A program made the translations under genes and the position numbers. Below are positions 28,623 to 37,615 of a stretch of 64,000 nucleotides of DNA, piece by piece. Source of the stretch: Methanohalophilus halophilus (GTDB lineage Archaea; Halobacteriota; Methanosarcinia; Methanosarcinales; Methanosarcinaceae); contig NZ_CP017921.1 of NCBI RefSeq assembly GCF_001889405.1, positions 758,057 through 822,056 on the forward strand. Reading direction: 5' to 3'. The stretch's first letter is position 1; every line of letters starts with the position of its first letter. Under the pieces are notes generated by a model. The model saw only the letters and a program-made list of their open reading frames with translations, was not told where the DNA came from and did not search any database.

Positions 28623-30053
28623 ATGGTATACGAAAATCCCGATGGTGTGATGGTAGGTCTGGAGATACATGTCCAGCTCAACAAACTTGCTACCAAGTTA
28701 TTCTGTGGTTGTTCTACGGATTATCATACTTCACAACCCAATACTCATGTATGTCCGGTATGTATGGGCCTTCCCGGTTGTCTGCCGGTGCTGAACAAAA
28801 GGGCTGTGGAATATGCTATCAGGATCGGTCTGGCCCTAAACTGTGAGATTGTGGAACAAACCCAGTTCCATCGTAAGAATTACTACTATCCCGATCTTCC
28901 AAAAGGTTTTCAGACCACCCAGTATGATTACCCGATTGTCAGTGACGGCAGGGTGGTAATTGAAGGTGAGGACGGTGAACATGTCGTTCGTATCAGGCGT
29001 GCCCACATGGAGGAAGACCCGGGCAGACTGATGCATATGGGTTCCATTGACAGGTCCAAGGGTACACTGATTGATTACAATCGATCGGGCATGGCCCTGA
29101 TTGAGATAGTTTCCGAGCCGGATATGCGCAGTCCCCGGGAAGCCAGACGTTTCCTGGACAAGCTGCGTAACATCCTTGAATATCTGGATGTCTTCGACAG
29201 TACCCTGGAAGGCTCGATGAGGGTGGATGCTAATATTTCCATAGGTGGCGGTGACCGAACCGAGGTAAAGAACATCTCTTCCCACAAAGGCGCCGAAAGG
29301 GCCCTGCTCTATGAAATCATGCGCCAGAAGAATATCAAACGCCGGGGGGAAGAAGTTGTTATGGAAACACGTCACTTTGACGAGGCCCGTGGGGTCACGA
29401 TTTCCATGAGGACCAAGGAAGAAGAGCACGATTACCGCTATTTCCCAGAACCCGATCTGGTACCCATGAGGGTTGGAAGCTGGGTTGACGGTATCCTTGA
29501 GACTCTCCCCGAACTGCCGGATGCCAGGCGCAGCAGGTTCATTTCGGATTACGGGATGGTGGATACCCACGCCAAGGCGCTGACATCTGACATCAGGGTG
29601 GCGGATTTCTATGAAGAGGTTGCCTCAAAGGTAGACCCTGCCGCAGCAGCAGTCTGGGTTTCCGATGTTCTCAAGGGAGAGCTCAATTACCGTGATCTAA
29701 CCATAGCTTCCTTTAACGTAGAAAATATGGTAAAGATCATTGAGCTGGTGGCCAGTGGTAAAATTACCGAAAAGGGAGCTGTGGAGATCATACGCAATAT
29801 CCTTGATGAAGGTGGCTCGCCGATGGATATTGTGAAAGAGAAGGGTCTGCTGAAGGTAGAGGGTGATGTGGTCGACGAGGCTGTAGGGGAAGTTTTGAAA
29901 GAAAACCCCGACGCTTTGGAGGATTATTTTGCAGGTAAGGAAAAATCCCTGAACTTCCTTGTGGGCCAGGTAATGAAGAAAACACGTGGTCGTGCGGATG
30001 CCCGCTCAGTACGTGAGATGATGCTGGAGGAAATCGATAAGAATTATCGATGA
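28623..30053 (+). CDS. gatB: Asp/Glu-tRNA amidotransferase subunit B
   Basis: 476 residues. Binds the mischarged tRNA, activates the acyl group with ATP and transfers ammonia from GatA. Seen: GLEIHVQL at the start, the zinc-site cysteines in FCGCS and HVCPVCMGLPG, EDPGR, IDYNRSG, and the C-terminal YqeY-like helical domain from about residue 330 that holds the tRNA elbow. Full length for the family. Last gene of the gatCAB operon; about 90 bp follow before L40e. Confidence 0.97.
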   Translation: MVYENPDGVMVGLEIHVQLNKLATKLFCGCSTDYHTSQPNTHVCPVCMGLPGCLPVLNKRAVEYAIRIGLALNCEIVEQTQFHRKNYYYPDLPKGFQTTQYDYPIVSDGRVVIEGEDGEHVVRIRRAHMEEDPGRLMHMGSIDRSKGTLIDYNRSGMALIEIVSEPDMRSPREARRFLDKLRNILEYLDVFDSTLEGSMRVDANISIGGGDRTEVKNISSHKGAERALLYEIMRQKNIKRRGEEVVMETRHFDEARGVTISMRTKEEEHDYRYFPEPDLVPMRVGSWVDGILETLPELPDARRSRFISDYGMVDTHAKALTSDIRVADFYEEVASKVDPAAAAVWVSDVLKGELNYRDLTIASFNVENMVKIIELVASGKITEKGAVEIIRNILDEGGSPMDIVKEKGLLKVEGDVVDEAVGEVLKENPDALEDYFAGKEKSLNFLVGQVMKKTRGRADARSVREMMLEEIDKNYR

Positions 30054-30142
30054 TTCCTCCTCCAAAACAATTATATGTTTTGAGGGCTATTTAGCCAGCC
30101 CGATACTATTAATTTAATTACAATTATTACAAAGGTGAGAAT

Positions 30143-30292
30143 ATGGCAAGATTCCCCGAAGCTGAGGAACGTATACTTAACAAGAAGATCTGCATGAATT
30201 GCAATGCCCGTAATGCTGTAAGGGCTGTTAAATGCAGAAAGTGTGGTTACAAAAATCTCCGTGTAAAATCCAAGGAAGTAAAGAGAGGCTGA
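30143..30292 (+). CDS. rpl40e: ribosomal protein L40e
   Basis: 49-residue large-subunit protein, too short to be noticed by length cut-offs. A C4 zinc finger is formed by ICMNCNARN and CRKCGYKNL, surrounded by basic residues (VKSKEVKRG at the end). AGGTGA stands before the ATG at 30143. GGGP synthase starts nine bases after its stop, so the two are co-transcribed. Confidence 0.94.
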   Translation: MARFPEAEERILNKKICMNCNARNAVRAVKCRKCGYKNLRVKSKEVKRG

Positions 30293-30300
30293 TCGGTCTG

Positions 30301-31044
30301 ATGCAGGTGGAAGAGTACCTCAATGACATTGTGAAGAGGGACGGTTGTGTCCATCTGACGCTTATAGACCCCGCCTCCCAAAAACCCGAAAGAGCGGTAG
30401 AGATTGCAAAAGCTGCCGTTGAGGGAGGCACTGATGCGATAATGATTGGGGGTTCCACCGGAGCGATGGGTCAGGTTCTTGACCAGACCCTACAGCTGAT
30501 GAAAGAACAAATTAATGTGCCAACTATTCTTTTCCCCGGCGATTCCGCAGGCGTGAGTTCATACGCCGATGCTATATTTTTCATGAGCCTGCTGAATTCC
30601 AGGGATATCAACTACATTGTTACCAACCAGGCGATGGGTGCGCCCCTTGTACGTAAATTCGGCATTGAACCCATTCCAATGGCCTACCTGATCGTGGAAC
30701 CAGGCGGTACGGTTGGATGGGTAGGGGATGCACGTTTGCTACCCCGTACAAAACCGGAGCTTGCTGCAGCCTATGCTCTTGCTGGATCTTATTTTGGAAT
30801 GCGCTATGTTTACCTCGAGGCAGGCTCGGGTGCAGAAAAACCGGTTCCAGTTGAAATGGTGGGTGCTGTGAAACATGCTATCGATAAAGGACACCTGATA
30901 GTAGGTGGAGGCATCCGCGACCGTAATGCTGCAGCTGCCTGCGCAAAGGCAGGAGCGGATATGATCGTGACAGGTACTGCCGTGGAAGATGCTGGCGATG
31001 TCCGCGCAAAGATTGCTGAATTTGTTTCTGCGATCAAAAGTTAA
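30301..31044 (+). CDS. geranylgeranylglyceryl phosphate synthase
   Basis: 247-residue TIM-barrel enzyme that joins geranylgeranyl diphosphate to sn-glycerol-1-phosphate, the first committed step of archaeal ether lipids. Seen: HLTLIDP (metal/phosphate aspartate), DAIMIGGSTG, LFPGDSAGVS, the YLEAGSGAEKPVP active-site segment, and the phosphate-binding ends IVGGGIRD and DMIVTGTAVED. ATG 30301 is used; upstream in-frame starts overlap L40e. The next enzyme of the pathway is the UbiA homologue at 13331. Confidence 0.95.
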   Translation: MQVEEYLNDIVKRDGCVHLTLIDPASQKPERAVEIAKAAVEGGTDAIMIGGSTGAMGQVLDQTLQLMKEQINVPTILFPGDSAGVSSYADAIFFMSLLNSRDINYIVTNQAMGAPLVRKFGIEPIPMAYLIVEPGGTVGWVGDARLLPRTKPELAAAYALAGSYFGMRYVYLEAGSGAEKPVPVEMVGAVKHAIDKGHLIVGGGIRDRNAAAACAKAGADMIVTGTAVEDAGDVRAKIAEFVSAIKS

Positions 31045-31073
31045 AAATGGATTTCCCTTAATGAGGTGGGGAA

Positions 31074-32792
31074 ATGCTTAAAGTAAAAGGTATTTCAAAA
31101 ATTTACGATTCTCCCTGCGGGAAAAAACAGGTACTTGAGGACATCAGTTTTACCGTACAGAATGGCGAAATACTTGGCATTACAGGTAAAAGTGGTAGTG
31201 GCAAATCTACACTACTTGAAATTTTGCGTGGAATAGAAACTTTTGACAGTGGAACGATTGAGATTGACGCAACGGCTATAAATCCGGATATGGGGCAAAC
31301 CGGTCAACGTTTTTTGATGAGCAATAGTGCCCTTCATCTTCAGCGCAACTTCAGCCTCTGGTCCGGTAAAGCGGTTGAAAATATAATCCGCAGGCTTTAT
31401 TATGCAAGGGAAGGTTACGAAGCCCTTCCGGAAAACGATCATCCCCTTTATGATGAAATGTATGAAGAGGCAATGGCCTATCTGGGTATTGTGGGTTTGA
31501 AGGAAAAAGCCCTGCATTTTTCTGGAGCATTGAGTGGGGGAGAGAAACAACGCCTCATTCTTGCCCGCCAGCTTGCATCCCGGCCATCCGTGCTGCTGCT
31601 GGATGAACCTGTCACAATGGCAGGTCCGGATTCCAAACAGCAAATACTGGACATAATTCTTCTTCTGAAAGAAAAACTCAACATTCCTATTCTGGTAGTA
31701 TCCCATCTGCCGGAAATTTTGAGCTACCTTGCCGATGATATGCTCTACATTGATGAAGGAAAAATTGTGGCATCAGGTAGCTCTGGCGAAGTTCTGGATA
31801 AGTTCCTTCATGGAATGGCTGCTAAAAAACCTCTGGGTAATTTTTCAGAAGAGGTTTGTGTCAGGGCAGAAAATCTTGCCAAGCGTTATTCCCTCTGGAG
31901 GGTAGGCGAAGTTTTGGACCTGAAGGATATCTCTCTTTCTGTTAACAGGGGTGAGATACTGGGTTTGATAGGTCCTTCCGGAAGTGGTAAAACAACCCTG
32001 CTAAGGATGCTTGCCGGTCTCCTCGAACCCCAAAGCGGAAGGGTCCTTTATTCCCTTGAGGATAACTGGGTTGATATTTCCCGTTTCAGCCCGCAAAGAA
32101 TGGAAATGCGCCGCAGAATGAGTATCATGCATCAGGAATTCACTTTGTCCCCTCATTCGACAATAGGACAGCATATAGCCTTTAAACTCAGGCTCAAAAG
32201 GGAGGGTGCAATAGAACACGCCCGCCAAAAAGCAGAGGAGCTGGGTATCTCTGAAAAGATGCTGGACACGATTTATCAGTTGCCAGATATGGCAGAGGCA
32301 GAAAAAGAACAATCCCTTTCAAAAATGGGACTGACACCACAGGTCTACCTTGAATTATTCCCCGCCTGGCCGGACCTTGATGTGGCCAAATATGCAGAAC
32401 CTGTATTTGATGCTCTGGATCTTTCTCCTGACATACTTGAAAAGAAACCTGCACAGATAAGTGGTGGAGAACATGTGAGGTCCTATATTGCAGTATCTCT
32501 TGCCACATCTCCCGATATACTCATGCTGGATGAACCCTTTGGAGATCTTGACCCCGTAACTCTGAGAGATGTTACCAATTCTCTCAAGGAAATAAATCGC
32601 AGGTTTGGTACGACCATAGTTTTTGTCAGCCATCACATGGATTTTGTGAAAGAAGTGGCCCACAGGGCAGCTTTGGTATCCGGCGGTCAGGTGATTGAAG
32701 AAGGGGATGCACGGGACGTATGTGATAAATTTATAGAATCAACCGGTGTAACCTATATTGGAAAGGGTATTGAGGGGCTCCTTTCAAAGTAA
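31074..32792 (+). CDS. atwA: methyl-coenzyme M reductase system component A2 (double ABC ATPase)
   Basis: 572 residues with two ABC ATPase domains and no membrane part. Domain 1: Walker A GKSGSGKST, signature LSGGEKQRLIL, Walker B VLLLDEPVT. Domain 2 from about residue 262: GPSGSGKTT, signature in ISGGEHVRSYIAV, and ILMLDEPFGDLD. The length and the insert between the Q-loop and signature of domain 2 fit AtwA, which uses ATP to help activate the nickel cofactor F430 of methyl-CoM reductase. GAGGTGGGG precedes the ATG. It is alone here; mcr genes are outside the window. Confidence 0.92.
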   Translation: MLKVKGISKIYDSPCGKKQVLEDISFTVQNGEILGITGKSGSGKSTLLEILRGIETFDSGTIEIDATAINPDMGQTGQRFLMSNSALHLQRNFSLWSGKAVENIIRRLYYAREGYEALPENDHPLYDEMYEEAMAYLGIVGLKEKALHFSGALSGGEKQRLILARQLASRPSVLLLDEPVTMAGPDSKQQILDIILLLKEKLNIPILVVSHLPEILSYLADDMLYIDEGKIVASGSSGEVLDKFLHGMAAKKPLGNFSEEVCVRAENLAKRYSLWRVGEVLDLKDISLSVNRGEILGLIGPSGSGKTTLLRMLAGLLEPQSGRVLYSLEDNWVDISRFSPQRMEMRRRMSIMHQEFTLSPHSTIGQHIAFKLRLKREGAIEHARQKAEELGISEKMLDTIYQLPDMAEAEKEQSLSKMGLTPQVYLELFPAWPDLDVAKYAEPVFDALDLSPDILEKKPAQISGGEHVRSYIAVSLATSPDILMLDEPFGDLDPVTLRDVTNSLKEINRRFGTTIVFVSHHMDFVKEVAHRAALVSGGQVIEEGDARDVCDKFIESTGVTYIGKGIEGLLSK

Positions 32793-32863
32793 TTCTGATA
32801 TTTTTGTGCTGACAAAGTTTTCAAGATGTGTGCTAATTCTTTCTTCTGCTTATTTTCATTTTG

Positions 32864-32900
32864 TTTATATATTATTGAAACACAATATACTGGTGGAGGT
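32864..32900 (+). promoter_or_regulatory. promoter and ribosome site of the phasin-like gene
   Basis: TATA box TTTATATATT at 32864-32873 is followed by a strong GGTGGAGGT at 32892-32900, eight bases before the ATG. The close spacing gives a very short leader. Confidence 0.55.
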
Positions 32901-32908
32901 TTAATAAA

Positions 32909-33277
32909 ATGTACGATCCTGTATATTATATGAAAAAATTTGGGCTTTTTACCGTGGGTCTGTATGCCCTGACCGAAGAGAAGATTAATGAGTATGTGAA
33001 AGACCTCGTCGAGAGTGGGGAAATTAACAGGGAAGAGGGTAAAAAGTTCGTGACGGACTTGATTGAATCCAAGAGAAAGCAGCAGGAGGAGATGGAGGAT
33101 AAGATGTCTTCCCGTGTCAAGGAAGCTGTCAATAAATCCGATGTCGCAACTCAGGAACATGTAAAGAACCTGGAAGAAAAAATCGACCGTCTTGAAACGA
33201 TGCTTGCAAAATCTATGGGCGAGGATGCACCCGCTGAGGAAAAAGGCAAGCATGAAAAAGATGATGAATGGTCCTGA
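32909..33277 (+). CDS. phasin-like coiled-coil protein
   Basis: 122 residues. An N-terminal segment, YYMKKFGLFTVGLYALTEEKINEYV, is followed by helices rich in K, E and Q (ESGEINREEGKKF, KRKQQEEMEDKM) and a heptad-like end (HVKNLEEKIDRLETML), then an acidic tail. The pattern matches the phasin/PhaF-related superfamily, whose members coat lipid or polyester granules or act as scaffolds. It lies 34 bases before an ABC1-type kinase gene, a pairing also known from bacteria. No polyhydroxyalkanoate synthase is in the window, so a granule role is not supported. Confidence 0.75.
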   Translation: MYDPVYYMKKFGLFTVGLYALTEEKINEYVKDLVESGEINREEGKKFVTDLIESKRKQQEEMEDKMSSRVKEAVNKSDVATQEHVKNLEEKIDRLETMLAKSMGEDAPAEEKGKHEKDDEWS

Positions 33278-33311
33278 TGCCATTCATCCCTAATATCTCT
33301 TTTTTGATAAC

Positions 33312-34991
33312 ATGGTACCGGGTATTTCTCACAGATATTCAATGGTTAAGCGGTACGGGCGAATCATAGATGTACTCGTATCTAACGGATTTGGTTATTT
33401 TGTGGATAAAATGGGCCTCTGGTCAATGGGGTCTGTTCGCAGTCGTGTCAAGGATCGGTTTGGAAGGGAAAAGGAAATTGATACCCGTCCGGAAAGGGCA
33501 CGGAAGGTACTTGAAGAACTGGGGCCCACCTATGTCAAATTCGGCCAGTTACTCAGCATGCGGGAAGACCTGATACCCCTGAAATACGCACAGGAATTTA
33601 CAAAACTTCAGAACGATGTCCCCCCTTTTCCCTTTGAAGATGTAAAAGCAGTACTCAAAAGTGAACTTGGCAGGGATATACCTGAACTCTTTTCTGATTT
33701 TGATGAAAAACCGGTTGCAGCTGCATCTATAGGTCAGGTCCATAAAGCACGCCTTCATAGCGGGGAAGATGTGGTTGTAAAGATACAGAGGCCAGGTATT
33801 CGCCGCATCATTGAGGCGGACCTGGATATAATGTACAGTCTTGCCGGGTTTGCCCAGCAGCATATCGAGGAAATAAAACTCTACAACCCGGTAGCTGTTG
33901 TAGACGAATTGTCAAGGTCGATTCACTCGGAAATGGACTATACTCAGGAAGCAAGGAATATCGAACACTTCCTGAACAACTTTGAAAAAGATCCTGTTAT
34001 TATAATTCCCCGGGTATACAATGATTACAGCAGCGACCGCGTACTTACCCTGGAATATATTGAAGGGGTAAAATGTAATAAATTTGAAAACCTGGCAAAT
34101 GAGAATCTGGATCGGGAAAAACTTGCCACAAATGTTTCTGAAGCTTTTATGAAACAGGTTTTTGAACATGGCTTTTTCCATGCTGATCTCCATTCGGGCA
34201 ACATATTTGCCCTGGAAGACAACAAAATAGCCCTGCTGGATTTCGGGATGGCGGGCCATCTTTCCGAAGATATGCGTGGGCTTTTGATAGATGCCCTTAT
34301 AGCCATTACAAACGGGGATAGTACCCAATACATAGAGGTTATGCGTGATCTGGGAGTAGCGGATGAAAAACTGGATGTGCGTTCCTTCAAAGCAGATTAT
34401 GATCATTTCCTTTTCAAGTATTATGGGCGCACGTTAGATCAGGTGGATGCCACAGAAGTCTCCTCTGAAATGTTGTCTCTTTTGCGTAAGCATCAGATAA
34501 AGGTTCCTCCGAATGTTGCCCTGCTTTTTAAAGGAGTAATGACTGTAAGTGGGTTTGCTATGCAAATGGTCCCGGATTTCAATGTAACTGAAATCGCCGA
34601 GCCTTATGCACGTAAATTCATGAAAAAACGCTTTTCTCCACGTAATATAGCCAAAAACAGTTCAAAGAATCTCTGGTATGTAAGCAGGCTTCTCAGTCGT
34701 GCCCCGTTGCAGCTTTCACACATTCTCGAGGTTGCCGAAAAAGGCTACCTGAATCTTAAATTTGAACATGAAGGAACCGACCGTCTCCTTTCGGAAATAA
34801 GTGTTGCCTCCAACCGGCTTGCTTTCAGTCTTATCATTTCTGCCATTATAGTTGGTTCTTCCCTGGTTATACAAACCGGTATGGAACCCCAGATGTGGGG
34901 AGTTCCGTTATTTGGTCTGTTTGGTTTCTTTGCTGCCGGGATTTTCGGTATGGGTCTGATTATATATATTATTAGAACTGGAAGTCTATAA
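33312..34991 (+). CDS. ABC1/UbiB family atypical kinase
   Basis: 559 residues. The family-specific KxGQ motif is in YVKFGQLLSMREDL, the alanine-rich loop in AAASIGQVHKARL, the lysine in VVVKIQRPG, and the catalytic and metal motifs in FFHADLHSGNIF and IALLDFGMAG. The last 60 residues form two membrane helices (FSLIISAIIVGSSLVIQ and GLFGFFAAGIFGMGLIIYI). UbiB-type proteins support ubiquinone synthesis or lipid movement; in Methanosarcinaceae the analogous quinone-like carrier is methanophenazine, so a role there is plausible but unproven. A later ATG (33342) is an alternative start. Confidence 0.9.
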   Translation: MVPGISHRYSMVKRYGRIIDVLVSNGFGYFVDKMGLWSMGSVRSRVKDRFGREKEIDTRPERARKVLEELGPTYVKFGQLLSMREDLIPLKYAQEFTKLQNDVPPFPFEDVKAVLKSELGRDIPELFSDFDEKPVAAASIGQVHKARLHSGEDVVVKIQRPGIRRIIEADLDIMYSLAGFAQQHIEEIKLYNPVAVVDELSRSIHSEMDYTQEARNIEHFLNNFEKDPVIIIPRVYNDYSSDRVLTLEYIEGVKCNKFENLANENLDREKLATNVSEAFMKQVFEHGFFHADLHSGNIFALEDNKIALLDFGMAGHLSEDMRGLLIDALIAITNGDSTQYIEVMRDLGVADEKLDVRSFKADYDHFLFKYYGRTLDQVDATEVSSEMLSLLRKHQIKVPPNVALLFKGVMTVSGFAMQMVPDFNVTEIAEPYARKFMKKRFSPRNIAKNSSKNLWYVSRLLSRAPLQLSHILEVAEKGYLNLKFEHEGTDRLLSEISVASNRLAFSLIISAIIVGSSLVIQTGMEPQMWGVPLFGLFGFFAAGIFGMGLIIYIIRTGSL

Positions 34992-35003
34992 CATCACAAT
35001 TTA

Positions 35004-35029
35004 CATATTGCAAATATGCTAAATATAAT
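35004..35029 (+). promoter_or_regulatory. palindrome and TATA box upstream of nrpR
   Basis: CATATTGCAAATATG at 35004-35018 is a perfect 6-3-6 palindrome that ends directly before the TATA box AAATATAAT (35021-35029). A dimeric repressor here would block TFB/TBP binding. It does not match the known NrpR operator pattern GGAA-N6-TTCC, so the protein involved is uncertain. Confidence 0.55.
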
Positions 35030-35052
35030 GTCCATAAAAATGGAGGATTCCT

Positions 35053-36018
35053 ATGACTGACCCCCAGATCGAAAGAAAACTTATCGAAATCATGCGTATT
35101 ATCAATGAAAGTGACAGGCCTGTAGGTGCCCGTATCATTGCCGACGAATTACGCAACAGGGGTTACAATCTTGGTGAAAGGGCTGTACGTTATCACCTCA
35201 GAATACTGGACGAGCGGGGCTTTACTGAAAAGCACGGCTATACAGGTCGCTCCATCACATTAAAAGGCAAGGAAGAACTGGAAGAGGCCCTTATCGGTGA
35301 CAGGCTTGATTTTGTAATCACAAGGATTGAGGACCTGATCTATCGCACAGATTATGATCCCGTTAAAAAGCAAGGGAATGTGATTGTAAATGTATCCTAT
35401 GTGGACAAGGATGATTTTGAAAAGACTGCCGGCTTGATGAGAAGTGCAATTGATTACTCAATAAGTCCAAGGGTAGGAATTTTTGAAGAAGATTCGGAGG
35501 ATATATTTGTTCCAACGGGGAAAGTGGGGATTGCGACAGTTTGCAGTATTACTTTTGATGGAATTCTCCTGCGGCATGGAATTCCGGTCAAACCTAACTT
35601 TGGAGGAATTCTTTCCGTGGAAAATAATGAACCAGTGGTTTTTAAAGACCTTATTTCGTACAGGGGCACATCTATAGATCCGATTAAGATTTTTTTGATG
35701 CGCCAATCAACATCGGTAACAGGATTGCTTCAGTCGGGTTTTGGAACCATATTGGCTAATATGCGTAGTATTCCACAATCTGCTGTTGAAAATGCCAGTC
35801 TTCTTTTCCAGCAATTGCATGAGTCTGATATAGGCGGGTTGCTTGCGATGGATAACGAATCGGGTAATGTGCTGGGCGCACCTGTAGATGTTGGCATGTC
35901 GGGGATTGTTGTTTCTGTAGGCGTAAATGCCCTGGCTGTTGTTGAAGAATACGGTATTGATGTAACTACCCGTCCGGTTTCAACGATTATGGATTATGGA
36001 ACAATGAAACCCCTGTGA
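35053..36018 (+). CDS. nrpR: global nitrogen regulator NrpR (NrpRI type)
   Basis: 321 residues. Residues 1-75 are a winged helix (KLIEIMRIINESDRPVGA, then ERAVRYHLRILDERGF). Residues 85-321 are one NrpR effector domain, with FVPTGKVGIATVCS and VGMSGIVVSVGVN. In methanogens NrpR represses nitrogen-fixation and ammonium-assimilation genes and is relieved by 2-oxoglutarate. One HTH plus a single effector domain is the NrpRI form of Methanosarcina, which works with a separate two-domain NrpRII. GGAGG precedes the ATG. No nitrogen genes lie nearby. Confidence 0.93.
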   Translation: MTDPQIERKLIEIMRIINESDRPVGARIIADELRNRGYNLGERAVRYHLRILDERGFTEKHGYTGRSITLKGKEELEEALIGDRLDFVITRIEDLIYRTDYDPVKKQGNVIVNVSYVDKDDFEKTAGLMRSAIDYSISPRVGIFEEDSEDIFVPTGKVGIATVCSITFDGILLRHGIPVKPNFGGILSVENNEPVVFKDLISYRGTSIDPIKIFLMRQSTSVTGLLQSGFGTILANMRSIPQSAVENASLLFQQLHESDIGGLLAMDNESGNVLGAPVDVGMSGIVVSVGVNALAVVEEYGIDVTTRPVSTIMDYGTMKPL

Positions 36019-36030
36019 GATAATCTGTTT

Positions 36031-37509
36031 TCATTTTGTATTTAGATTGTAGGGTTTCAGGAATTGTCCTTCCACCTCATCTCTGTGGAATGCATTGTAA
36101 CTACAGAAAGGAATAATCCTTCCGTCTGGTGTGGCATAATGGATCCCACAGCGGCAAACTCTTTCCAGGTCAAAATTATAGAGATCCTGGAAATGCATTG
36201 CTCCAACAAAAAGTGATTTCCGGTGGAATTGGCTGGTCACTTCCCTTTCTCCTTCCTTTATTATGTTAATCAGCATTTTTGTAATATTGATTGATTTGGG
36301 AGCCTTTTCCTGATCGACCAGTTTTGGGATTTCCCGGACTACCCTGGCAAGGTTGATAAGGTTCCTGGCTTTTGTACCGTTGAGATCCTGTGTGGCATCA
36401 TCAAGCAATTCGATAAATCCCTCAACATCAAGGAAATCTGTAATCGGTATGATCCTGCCTTCCTCCACAAAAAGGTATGTTGCGGCTCCACAGTGTGGAT
36501 GGACTGTAAATTCGGGGAGGTATTTTCCCTGTACTCCTTCTATAAAACGCGAGATGGGTACCACAAAGGGTATTGGGTACCAGGCATTTTCGGCCACTTC
36601 CCCTGAGGTCTGATCTGCAAGTCCCTTTATCAGGTCAGGAATTGTAAATCTCTGTTTTTCCCTGCTTTGCCTGTCAATTCTGCCGGTGAATGCCACAGGC
36701 TGAAAGTTGATTCCTTTCACCACGTCCAGCTTATCGGTGGCAAACCGAACAATATCGGCAAGTTGATCGTCGTTTTCCCCTTTTACCAGGGTTGGCACGA
36801 GAACGATACTGTGAATACCTGCTTCACGGCAATTACCGATTGCTTTTTCTTTTACAGGCAGGGCATTGAAATTACGTATCTTTTGGTAAGTTTCTTCTTT
36901 GACCCCATCAAAGGAGAGGTATATTGTATGCAATCCTGCATTTTTCAGTTTTCGGGCAAATTCAATATCTTTTGCGATTCTGACACCGTTTGTAGCTATC
37001 TGAATCTGGACAAACCCCATCTCCTTTGCCTTCTGGATCATGGCGGGCAGGTCATCTCTGACAGTTGGTTCTCCGCCTGAGAATTGTATTGCTGGACAGG
37101 GGGTTGGTTTTTCTTCCCTCAGGATTTTTAGCATATTTTCTATCTGCTGGAAAGTAGGTTCATAAATGAAGCCCCTGGTTTTTGCATTGGCAAAACAGAT
37201 GGGGCAATTGAGGTTACAACGGTTTGTAACATCGATGTTTGCAAGAAGGGTTGTTGTTTTATGGGACGGGCACAGTCCGCAACTCAAGGGACAACCCTCA
37301 TCATCTGAAGTCAGAGGGTTTGAAACTCCGTTTCCTTCATGACGATATTTCTGGAACTTTCGGTACAGGTTGGCATCCGACCAGTAAACTTCTTCGAATT
37401 TGCCATGTTCTGGACATTCCTTTTCCATCAATACTCTGTCATTATTTTCAAATATACTGGCTTCTATGACTTCCTTGCATTCCGGACAAACAGATTTAGT
37501 GCTATGCAT
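36031..37509 (-). CDS. radical SAM protein of the MJ0619/Tes family
   Basis: 492 residues. An N-terminal cysteine domain (VCPECKEVI, ECPEHGKFEEVYW) is followed by CPLSCGLCPSHK, the radical SAM motif NRCNLNCPICF near residue 97, the IQFSGGEPTVRDDL SAM-binding motif, and a C-terminal CRCGIHYATPDGR plus FCSYNA. These extra cysteines point to more than one iron-sulfur cluster. The architecture matches the family of MJ0619, whose members include tetraether synthase (Tes), which couples lipid tails. Several paralogues exist, and which one this is cannot be read from the sequence alone. Stop-to-stop with nrpR, 12 bases apart. Confidence 0.82.
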   Translation of the reverse strand: MHSTKSVCPECKEVIEASIFENNDRVLMEKECPEHGKFEEVYWSDANLYRKFQKYRHEGNGVSNPLTSDDEGCPLSCGLCPSHKTTTLLANIDVTNRCNLNCPICFANAKTRGFIYEPTFQQIENMLKILREEKPTPCPAIQFSGGEPTVRDDLPAMIQKAKEMGFVQIQIATNGVRIAKDIEFARKLKNAGLHTIYLSFDGVKEETYQKIRNFNALPVKEKAIGNCREAGIHSIVLVPTLVKGENDDQLADIVRFATDKLDVVKGINFQPVAFTGRIDRQSREKQRFTIPDLIKGLADQTSGEVAENAWYPIPFVVPISRFIEGVQGKYLPEFTVHPHCGAATYLFVEEGRIIPITDFLDVEGFIELLDDATQDLNGTKARNLINLARVVREIPKLVDQEKAPKSINITKMLINIIKEGEREVTSQFHRKSLFVGAMHFQDLYNFDLERVCRCGIHYATPDGRIIPFCSYNAFHRDEVEGQFLKPYNLNTK

Positions 37510-37615
37510 ATACGTACCCTTCCCACATGTGAACCTACGTTCTGCACCTATTTATCAGGTGCTTAAAAAAGGGAGGTATACATTACCCCGTCAGCAAACC
37601 TCCCTGAAATTTCAC

